Origin: Bacteroidota bacterium
Lineage (GTDB): Bacteria; Bacteroidota; Bacteroidia; Bacteroidales; Cfx3-03
Direction of reading: 5' to 3'
Length of the DNA stretch: 64,000 nucleotides
NCBI GenBank assembly: GCA_013390605.1
Contig: JACAUB010000001.1
Span: forward strand, 1,280,678-1,344,677
Shown piece after piece: positions 26,646 through 35,174 of this stretch. Position 1 is the first letter of the stretch; every line of letters begins with the position of its first letter. Position numbers and translations under genes: made by a program. The notes beneath the pieces are model-generated. The model was not told the DNA's origin and ran no database searches. It saw only the letters and a program-made list of their open reading frames with translations.

Positions 26646-27329
26646 GGCTTTAAAGTTTTAGTTTAACATTATTTTTTTTATTGCTTATTATACGTTTATC
26701 ATCTTTGTAGTATTTCTAGTTTTATTTTAAGATAGGTTATTAAAAATAGGGGGTGGCTTTGAAAACTTAATATTATTTGAAGTTACCCTCCCTGAAAAAC
26801 AAACTTCGATACAAAAATAATATAAAAATATACGAATGCAATAAAAAAATAGGGGGTGTGTTTAAAAAAATACTATTTATTTGAATATTGTGTCTTTTAT
26901 TTAGGGGGTATTCGTATAAAAAGTGTGTTTTTTGATATTAGATTGCTGGTTTTATTAATTGTATTTTGTTTTTGAGATGCGATTAAAAATAGAATGTTAT
27001 ATGTCTTTATTTCAGTATTATATAATCCGAACTATTTATTTTGATTAGAAATAGGTTTATTTTAAATTATAGCCAATCTTTATAAAAGTTAGAAAGTAAT
27101 GATGGTTTTTGAGAAATTAATTTTAGTGTGGATAAATTCTACTATTTTTCTTAAATATATTTATGAAAATATATAATCACTCCTATTTTAGAGGAGTACT
27201 CTGAAAAAAATGATATTATTTTACTTTAAACTTTGGAATGTAATACGGATGACTGACTTCAGTTATTTATATATGGTTATCAATATATCTGGTGTTCGAA
27301 ATCTAATATTTGTATTCGATAATAATAAA
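26646..27329. other. 684-base intergenic region with nitrogen-type control elements
   Basis: AT-rich, no gene. It holds three G-run motifs, a -7 candidate for the minus-strand gene and a small hairpin ACTCCT/AGGAGT (27179-27184, 27192-27197). The part from about 27000 to 27329 shows nothing else I recognise. Confidence 0.5.
26744..26920. promoter_or_regulatory. three G-run motifs and -7 box upstream of the outer-membrane protein gene
   Basis: AAATAGGGGGTGGCTTTGAA (26744), AAATAGGGGGTGTGTTTAAA (26847) and ATTTAGGGGGTATTCGTATA (26899) all read on the + strand, about 103 and 52 bases apart. An exact minus-strand -7 box TATTTTTG lies at 26812-26819, 33 bases from the second motif. This is the same geometry as upstream of PII-1. 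Confidence 0.5.
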
Positions 27330-28502
27330 CTATTGTGCTGTGAGCTTATATCTTTGGTAGTGCCCTAAAGCTATATAACGGAAATAAATAAGTCCCACCA
27401 GGCAGATAGTAGCACATACAAGGAATGCTGCACTGATGGATGAATGTTGTGAAATAAAACCAACAATAATCATTCCTAGTCCCATTCCTATATCGAGGGA
27501 TGTATAAAGTGTTGAGTTTGCAGCTCCTCTTCGGTCCGAATCGGTCAAGTTATTTACCATAGTTTGGAATGTTGGGAATATAACACCATTTCCTATTCCT
27601 AAAATAATAGCTGAACCATAAAATCCTATTGAATTTTGAACAAAAGCTAAAAAGCAGAATCCAATGATTAACAGAGAAATACATATTGTTAATATATGTT
27701 GTGGGCCACTCCGGTCAAACATTTTACCCGAGCTAAACCGGGATAGTGCGATGCCTAATGCATAGACTAAAAAGAACCCTGAGCTATTTTTAATCCCTAT
27801 TTCATGCCCATATAGCGCAATAAACGACATAAGTCCTCCATACGTAATCTGGATAATCGTTAGATTAAATGATGGCGTAACAGACCGTTTGTCGAACAGA
27901 GAGGATACTGTCATTGGCTTATGCTCTTTAATATTATTAGTTTGGGGATATTTAATAAGATAAGCACAAAGTAGAGCTATTAAACTAATACCGAATCCGG
28001 ATAAGAAAAGGGCTGTATATCCCCAGTTATGCAAAATGAATAGTCCGACTAAAGGACCAATGGCCATTCCCATTGTAGCCGATAGTCCATAATACCCTAT
28101 TCCCTCGCCTCGTTTAGCATCCGGAATCATGCCTACAGCGAGTATAGAACTGGATATTTGTACAATTCCCCAAGTGAAACCATGTGCAAAACGAAGGAAA
28201 AACATGAATAAAATAGTAAATGCAATAGCATAACCACAAAAGATGATAGCATATAATAGAAGTGCGGAAAGAAAGATAGTTTTTCGACCGAAGTTGTCGA
28301 GTGCAAAGCCGGTAAAGGGTCTGATAGTAACAGATGCAATAATGTATGACGACAAAACTAAACCTACTGTACTTTTTGATGCATGGAGTTCATGGCTAAT
28401 ATAAACAGGTAGCGTTGAGATAAGTGAGTAGTAAGTGACACACATTAAAAAGTTAGAAAGCGTGAGTAGGATAAATGCTTTATTCCAGATTTTCTCAATC
28501 AT
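27330..28502 (-). CDS. MFS transporter
   Basis: Twelve-helix major facilitator superfamily protein of 390 residues, probably a drug/proton antiporter or small-molecule exporter. The loop 2-3 motif is present as GFALDNFGRKTIFLSALLLY. Motif C-like glycine-rich segments (GLSATMGMAIGPLVGLFILHNWG) and the second-half repeat (SRFSSGKMFDRSGPQHIL) support an efflux-type MFS. An exact -7 box lies 32 bases upstream. The neighbours give no clue to the substrate, and it follows the nitrogen cluster in the same direction after a 684-base gap. Confidence 0.88.
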   Translation of the reverse strand: MIEKIWNKAFILLTLSNFLMCVTYYSLISTLPVYISHELHASKSTVGLVLSSYIIASVTIRPFTGFALDNFGRKTIFLSALLLYAIIFCGYAIAFTILFMFFLRFAHGFTWGIVQISSSILAVGMIPDAKRGEGIGYYGLSATMGMAIGPLVGLFILHNWGYTALFLSGFGISLIALLCAYLIKYPQTNNIKEHKPMTVSSLFDKRSVTPSFNLTIIQITYGGLMSFIALYGHEIGIKNSSGFFLVYALGIALSRFSSGKMFDRSGPQHILTICISLLIIGFCFLAFVQNSIGFYGSAIILGIGNGVIFPTFQTMVNNLTDSDRRGAANSTLYTSLDIGMGLGMIIVGFISQHSSISAAFLVCATICLVGLIYFRYIALGHYQRYKLTAQ

Positions 28503-28533
28503 AACGAGTAACTAAAGAAAATATTTGAGTGTG

Positions 28534-28541
28534 CAAAGGTA
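28534..28541 (-). promoter_or_regulatory. candidate -7 box of the MFS gene
   Basis: TACCTTTG on the minus strand is an exact TAnnTTTG and is followed by CAC, 32 bases before the start codon. Confidence 0.55.
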
Positions 28542-28636
28542 CACAAATATTTTTTAGTTGCTCGTTTTGAGTGCTATGCCGGATTCAATGATCAAAAGTA
28601 ATAGCATCAATGTATTGATTGAAAGAAGAATATTTA

Positions 28637-28888
28637 TTAATTTTCTTCCAGATTCCTATAGAACTGCTCAACAATTTCATTCGCTTGTTCAAAATCATTG
28701 CTTGAAACGACAACTTTAATAGAACCCGTTCCTCCTGCATCTGTTTGCCATGGAGCTAATGAGCCATGAAACTCATCTTTAAGAAATGTTAGGATATTTG
28801 CACTTTCTAAGAGATTTTTCACTAAGCCGGCATCCCAAGCGTTCCCGGCAAATACTTCAATAAGTGTTGATTCATTAATGGCATTCAT
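28637..28888 (-). CDS. DUF2007 (putative signal-transducing) protein
   Basis: Small soluble protein of 83 residues with the DUF2007 pattern: an opening strand (TLIEVFAGNAWDAGLVKNLLESANI), a Gly-rich middle and a final IKVVVSSNDFEQANEIVEQF strand-helix. The fold is ferredoxin-like and resembles PII-type and ACT proteins. Family members are called signal-transducing, but no biochemical role is established that I know of. It is encoded between the MFS gene and the phosphoesterase gene, same direction, with 134 and 99 bases of gap, so it may be transcribed with the phosphoesterase. Confidence 0.75.
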   Translation of the reverse strand: MNAINESTLIEVFAGNAWDAGLVKNLLESANILTFLKDEFHGSLAPWQTDAGGTGSIKVVVSSNDFEQANEIVEQFYRNLEEN

Positions 28889-28987
28889 AATACAAAATAA
28901 TTAAAAAATTATACAATGAGTTCGTGTTTTCTAAATAGAGATATCCAGCCACAGATTATCTTTATTTATACACAATCCCTTTTACTT

Positions 28988-31435
28988 CTAATCTTCTTCA
29001 GTTATAGTCTTAACAAAAGCTGCATGAACCGGTGCAGGACAATGGCTATTCTCACCTTTTACTGCAATCCATAATACTTCATTTAATTCAGCCTCAGGAG
29101 CTCTATCTTCATTGCTGAAGTCGAAAAGCTCACTTTTTTTAGACCATTTACTGATTACACTGTTCTTTTCTTCCAGATCAATATTGTTTGGTCGAGCCTT
29201 AAATACGGGATGGTTACTGACTTCGGAAAAGCATCTCCACATAGGGGTTGCAGCAGCATCATATTGACTCATTGGTGGTAGGCCAAGAATAAGTTCCAAG
29301 GTGCGTACCATTGACGCGGTAGAGTAGGGTGTATGATCGACAAATCCTTGTTTTACAAATCCACCGGCAACATAAGCTGTTGTCCGGTGAGCATCTACAT
29401 GATCGGGGCCGTTTTGTGCATCGTCTTCTACTATAAAAACAGCACATTGGTTCCAGATTTTACTTTTGCTAAGGTGTTCTATAAACAGACCTACTGCCAA
29501 ATCATTATCGGCAACGGCTGCAAGAGGTGTATGTTTACCAATTCGTAATCCTTCAGTATGATCGTTAATAAAACGGACGGTATTGAGTTGTGGTAATTCA
29601 TTATTAGCTACTAACGAATCAAATTCTTTTCTCCATTGAGTAAACCTTGTTGTGTCGTGTACCGATTGATCCCAACCTGTAAAAGTTGGACAGAAATGGT
29701 TGCGTAACGAAGCAATATTGGGTTTATTCCCATTCATGAATTCACCATAAGTTCTGTATGATACTCCTTTCCGCTTGCAGTTATCCCAGATAAAGCCATT
29801 CTTATTGTTCGCTATTGCGCGGATGCCTTCTGCATCATAATTTCCTCCACGACTGCCATAACTTGTTGGCCACGTCTTTTCCAGATAGTCGGTTGCATAA
29901 GCACCTGCACACCAGTTATGACCATCAGCACTAACTTCTCCATCACAATAGAAGTTATCGAGTAAAACAAACTCACGTGCTAATGCATGCAGATTAGGCG
30001 TTACCTTTTCACCAAATATGGTGAGATTTTTATTTCCGTTTCCTTCAGTGATGTCTCCTAAAACCTGATCATAAGTTCTATTTTCTTTGATGACATAAAA
30101 CACATATTTAATAGGAGAAATTGCACCTGTTTTATAAGGAATAGGATTCCCATCTTTCCCTTCCGTTATAATTTCCTTTTCTTTGGAATAGGGTGTGTTG
30201 TGATATACTGCTTGCGAGAATAGGGATAGTTGTTCATCCTTCGGAATGGGAATGATGCTTAATGAACCACGAAATAGCCCCCCAATGTATTGTACTTTCT
30301 GTTGAACAACCTGTCCATTTTTCTGATAATCTACTTTTTGTTTTCGGCTTAGAGGGTTGGGACCAAAGGGATTTGCTAATGATGATAACCCTTTGCCATT
30401 GGCAACGAACAATGTGTGTTTTATAACCCTTACACAGGTAGGATACCAGCCTACAGGAATAAAGCCTTTGCTTAAACTACTTCCAGGCTTTGTAACATTA
30501 AAAACAGCCAGACAATTATTGTCGGCATTGGCGATGAAAAGAGTTTTTTGATCTTCGCTCAGAGCAATACTATTGGTGGTAGATCCATTGAGTGCATTCG
30601 GAAAGAGTGCAGCATTTAAGGTTTCAACTACCTTCTGATTCTTTGTGTTGATTACAGAAACAGAATTATCGTTGCTGTTTGCTACAAATAGAAATTCTCC
30701 ATTACGGGTTAAACAAAGATCATTAGGGTTATCGCCCACATCAATGGATCCAGAAAACAGTTGTTTTTTAGTATCGAATATCCTGACTTTATCACATCCC
30801 CAACACGAAATATAGAGTGTATTGGCATCCGGTGAGAGAATACAAGTATAACCTTCACCACCTAAATCATGTTTTGCGATTACTTTTTTTGTCAAAAGGT
30901 CGGCAACATAAAGTGAATTATCATCTTTCGTTACTACATATAATATATGGTGCTTATCATCGATTGTAATTCCTGCTACACCAATATTTGTTGGCCACGG
31001 TTTGCCAAGCCTGATGGTGTCGACAGGAGATAATTTATTTTCTTTAATAGCAAAATGTACAATGAAGTTATTATACCCCCCAGAAGCGTAAAGTGATTTT
31101 TCGTCAGAAGAGAATGCTAGTCCTAACCAGGATTTACCCATTGTAACAGAATCGAGTAATTGATGGCTATTTGCATCAAATAATTCAATTGATTGATCAC
31201 TTTCACCATTGTTGGTTACAGCCAATAATTTCTTAGATGGAGAAACTGCAATATTAAGAGGTAAATCACCTAAATTTATCTGTTTCCCGCTGGGTGTAAG
31301 ACTCCAACCGTTGGATAGCGTTATCCGGTTTGATTCAATCTCTTGTAATGATTGAGCCCCCGATTTGTAGGGTATTAATCCTGCAATGAGGATTGATAAT
31401 GTTAAGATATAACTGGATTTATTTAGTGCTTTCAT
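28988..31435 (-). CDS. YVTN-type beta-propeller plus phosphoesterase, exported
   Basis: Exported two-domain protein of 815 residues. A signal peptide ends in YKSGAQ. The first half (about 35-380) is a beta-propeller with repeats such as KLLAVTNNGESDQSIELFD and EFLFVANSNDNSVSVINT. The second half (about 435-790) is an alkaline-phosphatase-fold phosphoesterase (phospholipase C/acid phosphatase family): ENRTYDQVLGD, LLDNFYCDGEVSADGHNW and a metal-binding EDDAQNGPDHVDAHRT. The reaction is presumably hydrolysis of phosphate esters in the periplasm or on the surface. The substrate is unknown. It is divergent from the frnE-like gene. Confidence 0.85.
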   Translation of the reverse strand: MKALNKSSYILTLSILIAGLIPYKSGAQSLQEIESNRITLSNGWSLTPSGKQINLGDLPLNIAVSPSKKLLAVTNNGESDQSIELFDANSHQLLDSVTMGKSWLGLAFSSDEKSLYASGGYNNFIVHFAIKENKLSPVDTIRLGKPWPTNIGVAGITIDDKHHILYVVTKDDNSLYVADLLTKKVIAKHDLGGEGYTCILSPDANTLYISCWGCDKVRIFDTKKQLFSGSIDVGDNPNDLCLTRNGEFLFVANSNDNSVSVINTKNQKVVETLNAALFPNALNGSTTNSIALSEDQKTLFIANADNNCLAVFNVTKPGSSLSKGFIPVGWYPTCVRVIKHTLFVANGKGLSSLANPFGPNPLSRKQKVDYQKNGQVVQQKVQYIGGLFRGSLSIIPIPKDEQLSLFSQAVYHNTPYSKEKEIITEGKDGNPIPYKTGAISPIKYVFYVIKENRTYDQVLGDITEGNGNKNLTIFGEKVTPNLHALAREFVLLDNFYCDGEVSADGHNWCAGAYATDYLEKTWPTSYGSRGGNYDAEGIRAIANNKNGFIWDNCKRKGVSYRTYGEFMNGNKPNIASLRNHFCPTFTGWDQSVHDTTRFTQWRKEFDSLVANNELPQLNTVRFINDHTEGLRIGKHTPLAAVADNDLAVGLFIEHLSKSKIWNQCAVFIVEDDAQNGPDHVDAHRTTAYVAGGFVKQGFVDHTPYSTASMVRTLELILGLPPMSQYDAAATPMWRCFSEVSNHPVFKARPNNIDLEEKNSVISKWSKKSELFDFSNEDRAPEAELNEVLWIAVKGENSHCPAPVHAAFVKTITEED

Positions 31436-31798
31436 TAGATTATTTAATAAACTAAAGAGGGTTTAATTTCCAAATGCTAAGATAACTATAACAAATGGAA
31501 ATAATATAAATTAATTGTTATGTTTTTTTAAAAATATTGAAAGGTTAACCATTATTTTTGAGGTGTTATGTTTTTTAACAATGTTAATTTAATATAAATG
31601 CTGTTTTTTTAGGGTGCAAGGCTGTAAAAGATACTCTTTTCATCAAATTAGCATTATGCAAAAAAACACGGAGAGGTTTACCACAGATAATTATTAAACT
31701 ATTCACTATTTTACCTGTTACAGTTATGTTGAAAATTTAATTAATAACATCTTTTGTAGTTCGTTTTTTATCGACTACAATTAAAAATAATTGAGACA
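31436..31798. other. 363-base divergent intergenic region
   Basis: It must hold the promoters of the phosphoesterase gene (minus) and the frnE-like gene (plus). Only a poor -7 candidate (ATCTTTTG, about 31749-31756) precedes the latter. No repeat, RNA or small gene is apparent. Confidence 0.4.
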
Positions 31799-32437
31799 AT
31801 GAAAGTGGAAATTTGGAGTGACGTAGTTTGTCCGTTTTGCTATTTGGGTAAGAAAAAGTTTGAAAATGCATTGGCACAGTTTGAATATAAAGATCAGGTT
31901 GAGGTAATATGGCATAGCTTTCAATTAGACCCCAATAGTCATTATCAACCTGGTGTAACTATTACTGATTATTTAGTTGAACATAAGGGATATGGTGTTG
32001 AAGATGTCAAGGAAATGAATAGCGAACTAAAAGATAGAGGAGCAGCTGTGGGGCTTACGTTTAATTTTGAAAAGGCACTGCCTGCAAATACTTTTGATGC
32101 GCATCGTGTTATCCATCTCGCTGGTATTAATCAGTTGCAAAATGAAGCTGAGGAACGTTTATTCAAGGCCTATTTTACCGAAGGACAGAATATAGAGGAT
32201 AAAGAAACACTTGCAAAAATTGCTAATGAGATCGGTTTGTCAACAAATGATGTAGCAGACTTATTAGCTGGTGATCGATTTACAGATGAAGTGAAAAGAG
32301 ATATCCATGATTCTAAGTCGCTTGGAATAAAAGGGGTTCCTTTCTTTTTGATCGACGAGAAATTTTCAGTTTCTGGTGCTCAGGAGTCAAATTATTTTTT
32401 GAGAGCACTTACAAAAGCATGGGTAGAGGAGGTGTAA
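31799..32437 (+). CDS. FrnE-like DsbA-family thiol oxidoreductase
   Basis: Cytoplasmic DsbA-family disulfide oxidoreductase of the FrnE type, 212 residues, without a signal peptide. The active site CPFC is at residues 11-14 in EIWSDVVCPFCYLGKK. The inserted helical domain (about 60-160) contains PANTFDAHRVIHLA, and the cis-Pro loop is GIKGVPFFLIDEKFSVSGAQ. All are diagnostic for the FrnE group, members of which are linked to oxidative stress tolerance. It stands alone on the + strand and converges on a hypothetical gene 12 bases away. Confidence 0.92.
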   Translation: MKVEIWSDVVCPFCYLGKKKFENALAQFEYKDQVEVIWHSFQLDPNSHYQPGVTITDYLVEHKGYGVEDVKEMNSELKDRGAAVGLTFNFEKALPANTFDAHRVIHLAGINQLQNEAEERLFKAYFTEGQNIEDKETLAKIANEIGLSTNDVADLLAGDRFTDEVKRDIHDSKSLGIKGVPFFLIDEKFSVSGAQESNYFLRALTKAWVEEV

Positions 32438-32449
32438 CATGTGTTATTA

Positions 32450-32830
32450 TTAAATCTTTTTCGATTTAAAATACATTCGCATTACAACTTTTTTGAATTC
32501 CCGATAGATAATCAATTGTGCAAGTATTTCGTTTTCCGGCATGTCTGGGTTTTCTTCACGCGCTGTTTTTATGGTGATAGGTGATAAATCTATTTGGTAT
32601 AACAAAGAGAGTAGACGTGGATAGTCACGATGAATTAATCGATCTATAATCGGACACATCTGATTAAACAGCTCTATGTATGCCCAATCTGAATTTCCTG
32701 TAAAATCAATAGGGAGGCCAAATAGTGCAAAATCTTTTGCTATCTGGCCAGCTGTCTTCTCTACAATATCTGCCTGATCTTTATAGGGTTCTATGGAGAA
32801 ACTATCGAATATGGAGAGTTGTTTACTCAA
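32450..32830 (-). CDS. conserved-looking hypothetical protein, 126 residues
   Basis: I do not recognise the family. It is a soluble, mainly helical protein without signal peptide or membrane segment. Visible features are a short N-terminal leader MSKQLSIFDSFSIEPYK, a helix with DRLIHRDYPRLLSLLYQIDLSP, an acidic stretch EENPDMPENEILAQLI and a basic end KVVMRMYFKSKKI. Codon use and composition match the neighbours, which supports a real gene. It lies 64 bases downstream of the kinase-RapZ gene on the same strand and may be co-transcribed with it. Confidence 0.6.
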   Translation of the reverse strand: MSKQLSIFDSFSIEPYKDQADIVEKTAGQIAKDFALFGLPIDFTGNSDWAYIELFNQMCPIIDRLIHRDYPRLLSLLYQIDLSPITIKTAREENPDMPENEILAQLIIYREFKKVVMRMYFKSKKI

Positions 32831-32894
32831 GTGAAAAAATATATTAAGTTAAAAAAAATAACAAATCATTTATAATCGTATTGAGTAAGCGTTC

Positions 32895-34313
32895 TTATTT
32901 GAACTTCTGTTCAATGTGATTCAACGTAAGTTTTATCTGTGGATTTAACCGAAGATGCGCGGCTGTCTGTTCTGCACAGAAAACAGAACGGTGCTGCCCT
33001 CCAGTACATCCAAAGTTGATTTGAAGGTGTTCGAAGTTTTTAGAAAGATAGGTCGTTACACTATGATCAACGATGCCAAACACATGTTCCAGAAATATAG
33101 GCACCTCTGGCTGCTCCTGAAGAAACTGCTGAACCGGTAAATCCATTCCCGTCATCGACTTATATTGATCAATACGTCCTGGGTTATTTAATGCACGGCA
33201 ATCAAATACAAATCCACCACCATTTCCTGAAGTATCTACCGGCAACCCTTTTCGGTATGAAAAGCTATTAACGGTTATGTGCAACTTTTTCCGTCCTGCT
33301 TGTTTAATCATAGGAGAGGCAATAACACTTTCCAGTACACGACTTAAAGCCGGAAAACGATCAGCCAGAGGATGATTCTTCAATAGCCATTCCATGTTTT
33401 GCAGTGCATAGGGTATACTCAGCAAAAAATGCTCTTTCTTTTCATAGAAGCCCCTAAAACCATAAGCTCCCATGGCTTGCATGATACGGATATAGACAAA
33501 AGTATAAAACTCTCTTCTAAACTTCTCTTCGTCTACTTTGATAATCTTGCTAAGGCAGGAGATATAATGCGTAAGTAGTTGTTCTCTTATGTCAACAGGT
33601 AAATCCGCTTTTGCATCATAAAGAAGTGAAGCCAAATCATATTGAAGTGCCCCACGACGACCACCCTGGAAATCAATAAACCATTGCCCACCTTCGTGTA
33701 ACATGATATTGCGGCTCTGAAAGTCACGATACATGAAATAATCTTGTCCTACATTTAATAGATAGTCTGTAAAACGAATAAAGTCATCTTCCAGCTCTTG
33801 TTCATCAAATGGAATATTGGCCAGTTTAAGAAAATAATATTTGAAGTAATTGAGATCCCAGTTCATACTTTGACGATCGAATGCCTCTCGAGGATAACTA
33901 TTTTTAAAATCTAATCCTTTAACGGTTTCAATCTGAAAGCGGGGAAGCCAACCAACAACCTCTCGATAGATGTCGAGCAATTCATTTGGAAAATCATCAT
34001 CTTCTCTCAACAAAACAAGCTGTTTGAAGAGTGTCAAGTCGCCCAGATCCTGTTGAAGATAACAATGGTTTGCCAGATCTTCCGCATAAATTTCAGGAAC
34101 AGGTAATTGGATTTTACGAAAATGTTCTGCAAGATAGATAAACGCTCTGTTTTCTCTTTCATCAGGATTATAGGTTCCTATTGCACTGATGTTTCCAGAT
34201 GAAATTCTATAATATTTGCGATTTGATCCGGAGGCTGCAACAGGAGTTATTTGATCGGGACTGCAACCCGACCACCTTGTGAATAAAGTATTAAGATGTT
34301 TTTCTATTTGCAT
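32895..34313 (-). CDS. APH-type sugar kinase fused to a RapZ C-terminal domain
   Basis: Two-domain cytoplasmic protein of 472 residues. The N-terminal part (about 1-330) is an aminoglycoside-phosphotransferase-type kinase: the catalytic loop YRDFQSRNIML has Asp197 and an Asn, and WFIDFQGG supplies the metal-binding Asp. It resembles AmgK-like anomeric amino-sugar kinases. The C-terminal part (about 340-472) matches the RapZ C-terminal domain, with FGCTGGQHRSV at about 435-445 and KGLPVDTSGNGGGFVFDCR at its start. RapZ senses glucosamine-6-phosphate in enterobacteria. A joint role in amino-sugar or cell-wall recycling is inferred; the RapZ ATPase domain is absent. Confidence 0.85.
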   Translation of the reverse strand: MQIEKHLNTLFTRWSGCSPDQITPVAASGSNRKYYRISSGNISAIGTYNPDERENRAFIYLAEHFRKIQLPVPEIYAEDLANHCYLQQDLGDLTLFKQLVLLREDDDFPNELLDIYREVVGWLPRFQIETVKGLDFKNSYPREAFDRQSMNWDLNYFKYYFLKLANIPFDEQELEDDFIRFTDYLLNVGQDYFMYRDFQSRNIMLHEGGQWFIDFQGGRRGALQYDLASLLYDAKADLPVDIREQLLTHYISCLSKIIKVDEEKFRREFYTFVYIRIMQAMGAYGFRGFYEKKEHFLLSIPYALQNMEWLLKNHPLADRFPALSRVLESVIASPMIKQAGRKKLHITVNSFSYRKGLPVDTSGNGGGFVFDCRALNNPGRIDQYKSMTGMDLPVQQFLQEQPEVPIFLEHVFGIVDHSVTTYLSKNFEHLQINFGCTGGQHRSVFCAEQTAAHLRLNPQIKLTLNHIEQKFK

Positions 34314-34336
34314 AATTATTCTAGTTGTTTCTCTTA

Positions 34337-34344
34337 CAAAAGTA
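34337..34344 (-). promoter_or_regulatory. candidate -7 box of the kinase-RapZ gene
   Basis: TACTTTTG on the minus strand exactly matches TAnnTTTG, 24 bases before the start codon. Confidence 0.5.
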
Positions 34345-34404
34345 AGGAAAATGTTATATAAATATAGGTATAATATTGATAGGAATAGGCTTAGTCGTTA
34401 GGAA

Positions 34405-34449
34405 AAAAAAGAAAAAGCTTATTCTCAGGGAAGAAGCTTTTTCTTTTTT
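34405..34449 (-). terminator. terminator after the nitroreductase gene
   Basis: The arms 34405-34420 and 34434-34449 (AAAAAAGAAAAAGCTT and its exact complement) form a 16-bp stem with a 13-base loop. The T-rich side of the stem and flank acts as the U-tract on the minus strand. Confidence 0.7.
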
Positions 34450-34590
34450 TGAAACGAGCATGTTTTTCAAACACAAACACTGCAGTAAATTTAATTTGCG
34501 AGTTCCATCCGACCTATAAAGACAAATTATTTTCGAGTGAAATAAATGAAGTTATACTGATATTAGCTGTAAAAAGATTTACAATAGGAA

Positions 34591-35103
34591 CTAAATCCTG
34601 GTAACTTTTTCAGTAGAACGTTTTGTCTTTAAATTGACCTTACTGCCTTCTGCTGGATAGCCAATAGAGATAATACAACCAATTTCAAAGTGATTTGGTA
34701 ATCTTAAAATATCTTTAACATACGCACTGGAACTGGTATTCTCATTATGCATACGCTCTCTTAATTGAATCCAACAACTTCCAAGTCCAAGGTCGTGTGC
34801 AGTTAATTGAATGATTATTGCTGCAATAGAACAATCTTCAATCCACACATCGCTTTTTTCAGTGTTACCAGCAATTACAACAGCCATTGTTGCATTTGCT
34901 AAAAACGATGCCCCATTTGGTTTGGCCATACTTAATTGTTGTAAGACTTTTTTATCTGTTACGACAATAAATTCCCAGGGTTGTCGGTTTCTGGAACTAG
35001 GAGAAAGTAATGCCGCCTCAATGATCGTTTCAATTTTATCAGTTTCAACAGGTTGATCTGAATAATTGCGAATACTATGGCGTGAATAGAGTAGGTCAAG
35101 CAT
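34591..35103 (-). CDS. nitroreductase-family FMN oxidoreductase
   Basis: FMN-dependent NAD(P)H oxidoreductase of the nitroreductase superfamily, about 170 residues. The start at 35103 (MLDLLYSRHSIRNYSDQPV) is preferred over 35127 because a -7 box occupies 35127-35134 and the RHSIRNY motif normally lies near the N-terminus. Family motifs: RHSIRNYSDQPV (FMN phosphate), AALLSPSSRNRQPWEFIVV and LTAHDLGLGSCWIQLR. The physiological substrate is unknown. It is monocistronic, with its own promoter candidate and terminator. Confidence 0.92.
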   Translation of the reverse strand: MLDLLYSRHSIRNYSDQPVETDKIETIIEAALLSPSSRNRQPWEFIVVTDKKVLQQLSMAKPNGASFLANATMAVVIAGNTEKSDVWIEDCSIAAIIIQLTAHDLGLGSCWIQLRERMHNENTSSSAYVKDILRLPNHFEIGCIISIGYPAEGSKVNLKTKRSTEKVTRI

Positions 35104-35126
35104 GATGTTATATTTCAAATTGAACA

Positions 35127-35134
35127 CAAAACTA
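35127..35134 (-). promoter_or_regulatory. -7 box that decides the nitroreductase start
   Basis: TAGTTTTG on the minus strand is an exact TAnnTTTG. Transcription would begin about 7 bases downstream, so the start codon must be the ATG at 35103. Confidence 0.55.
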
Positions 35135-35174
35135 GTTAAAAAAATAAGGGATAGTAAAGTGTTAAATTGATTTT

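Noticed and set aside
26744..26920. Sigma-54 promoter for the nitrogen genes
   Set aside because: The G-runs suggested GG..GC elements, but no TGGCAC-N5-TTGC pattern with correct spacing is present, and -7 boxes of the main sigma factor are nearby.
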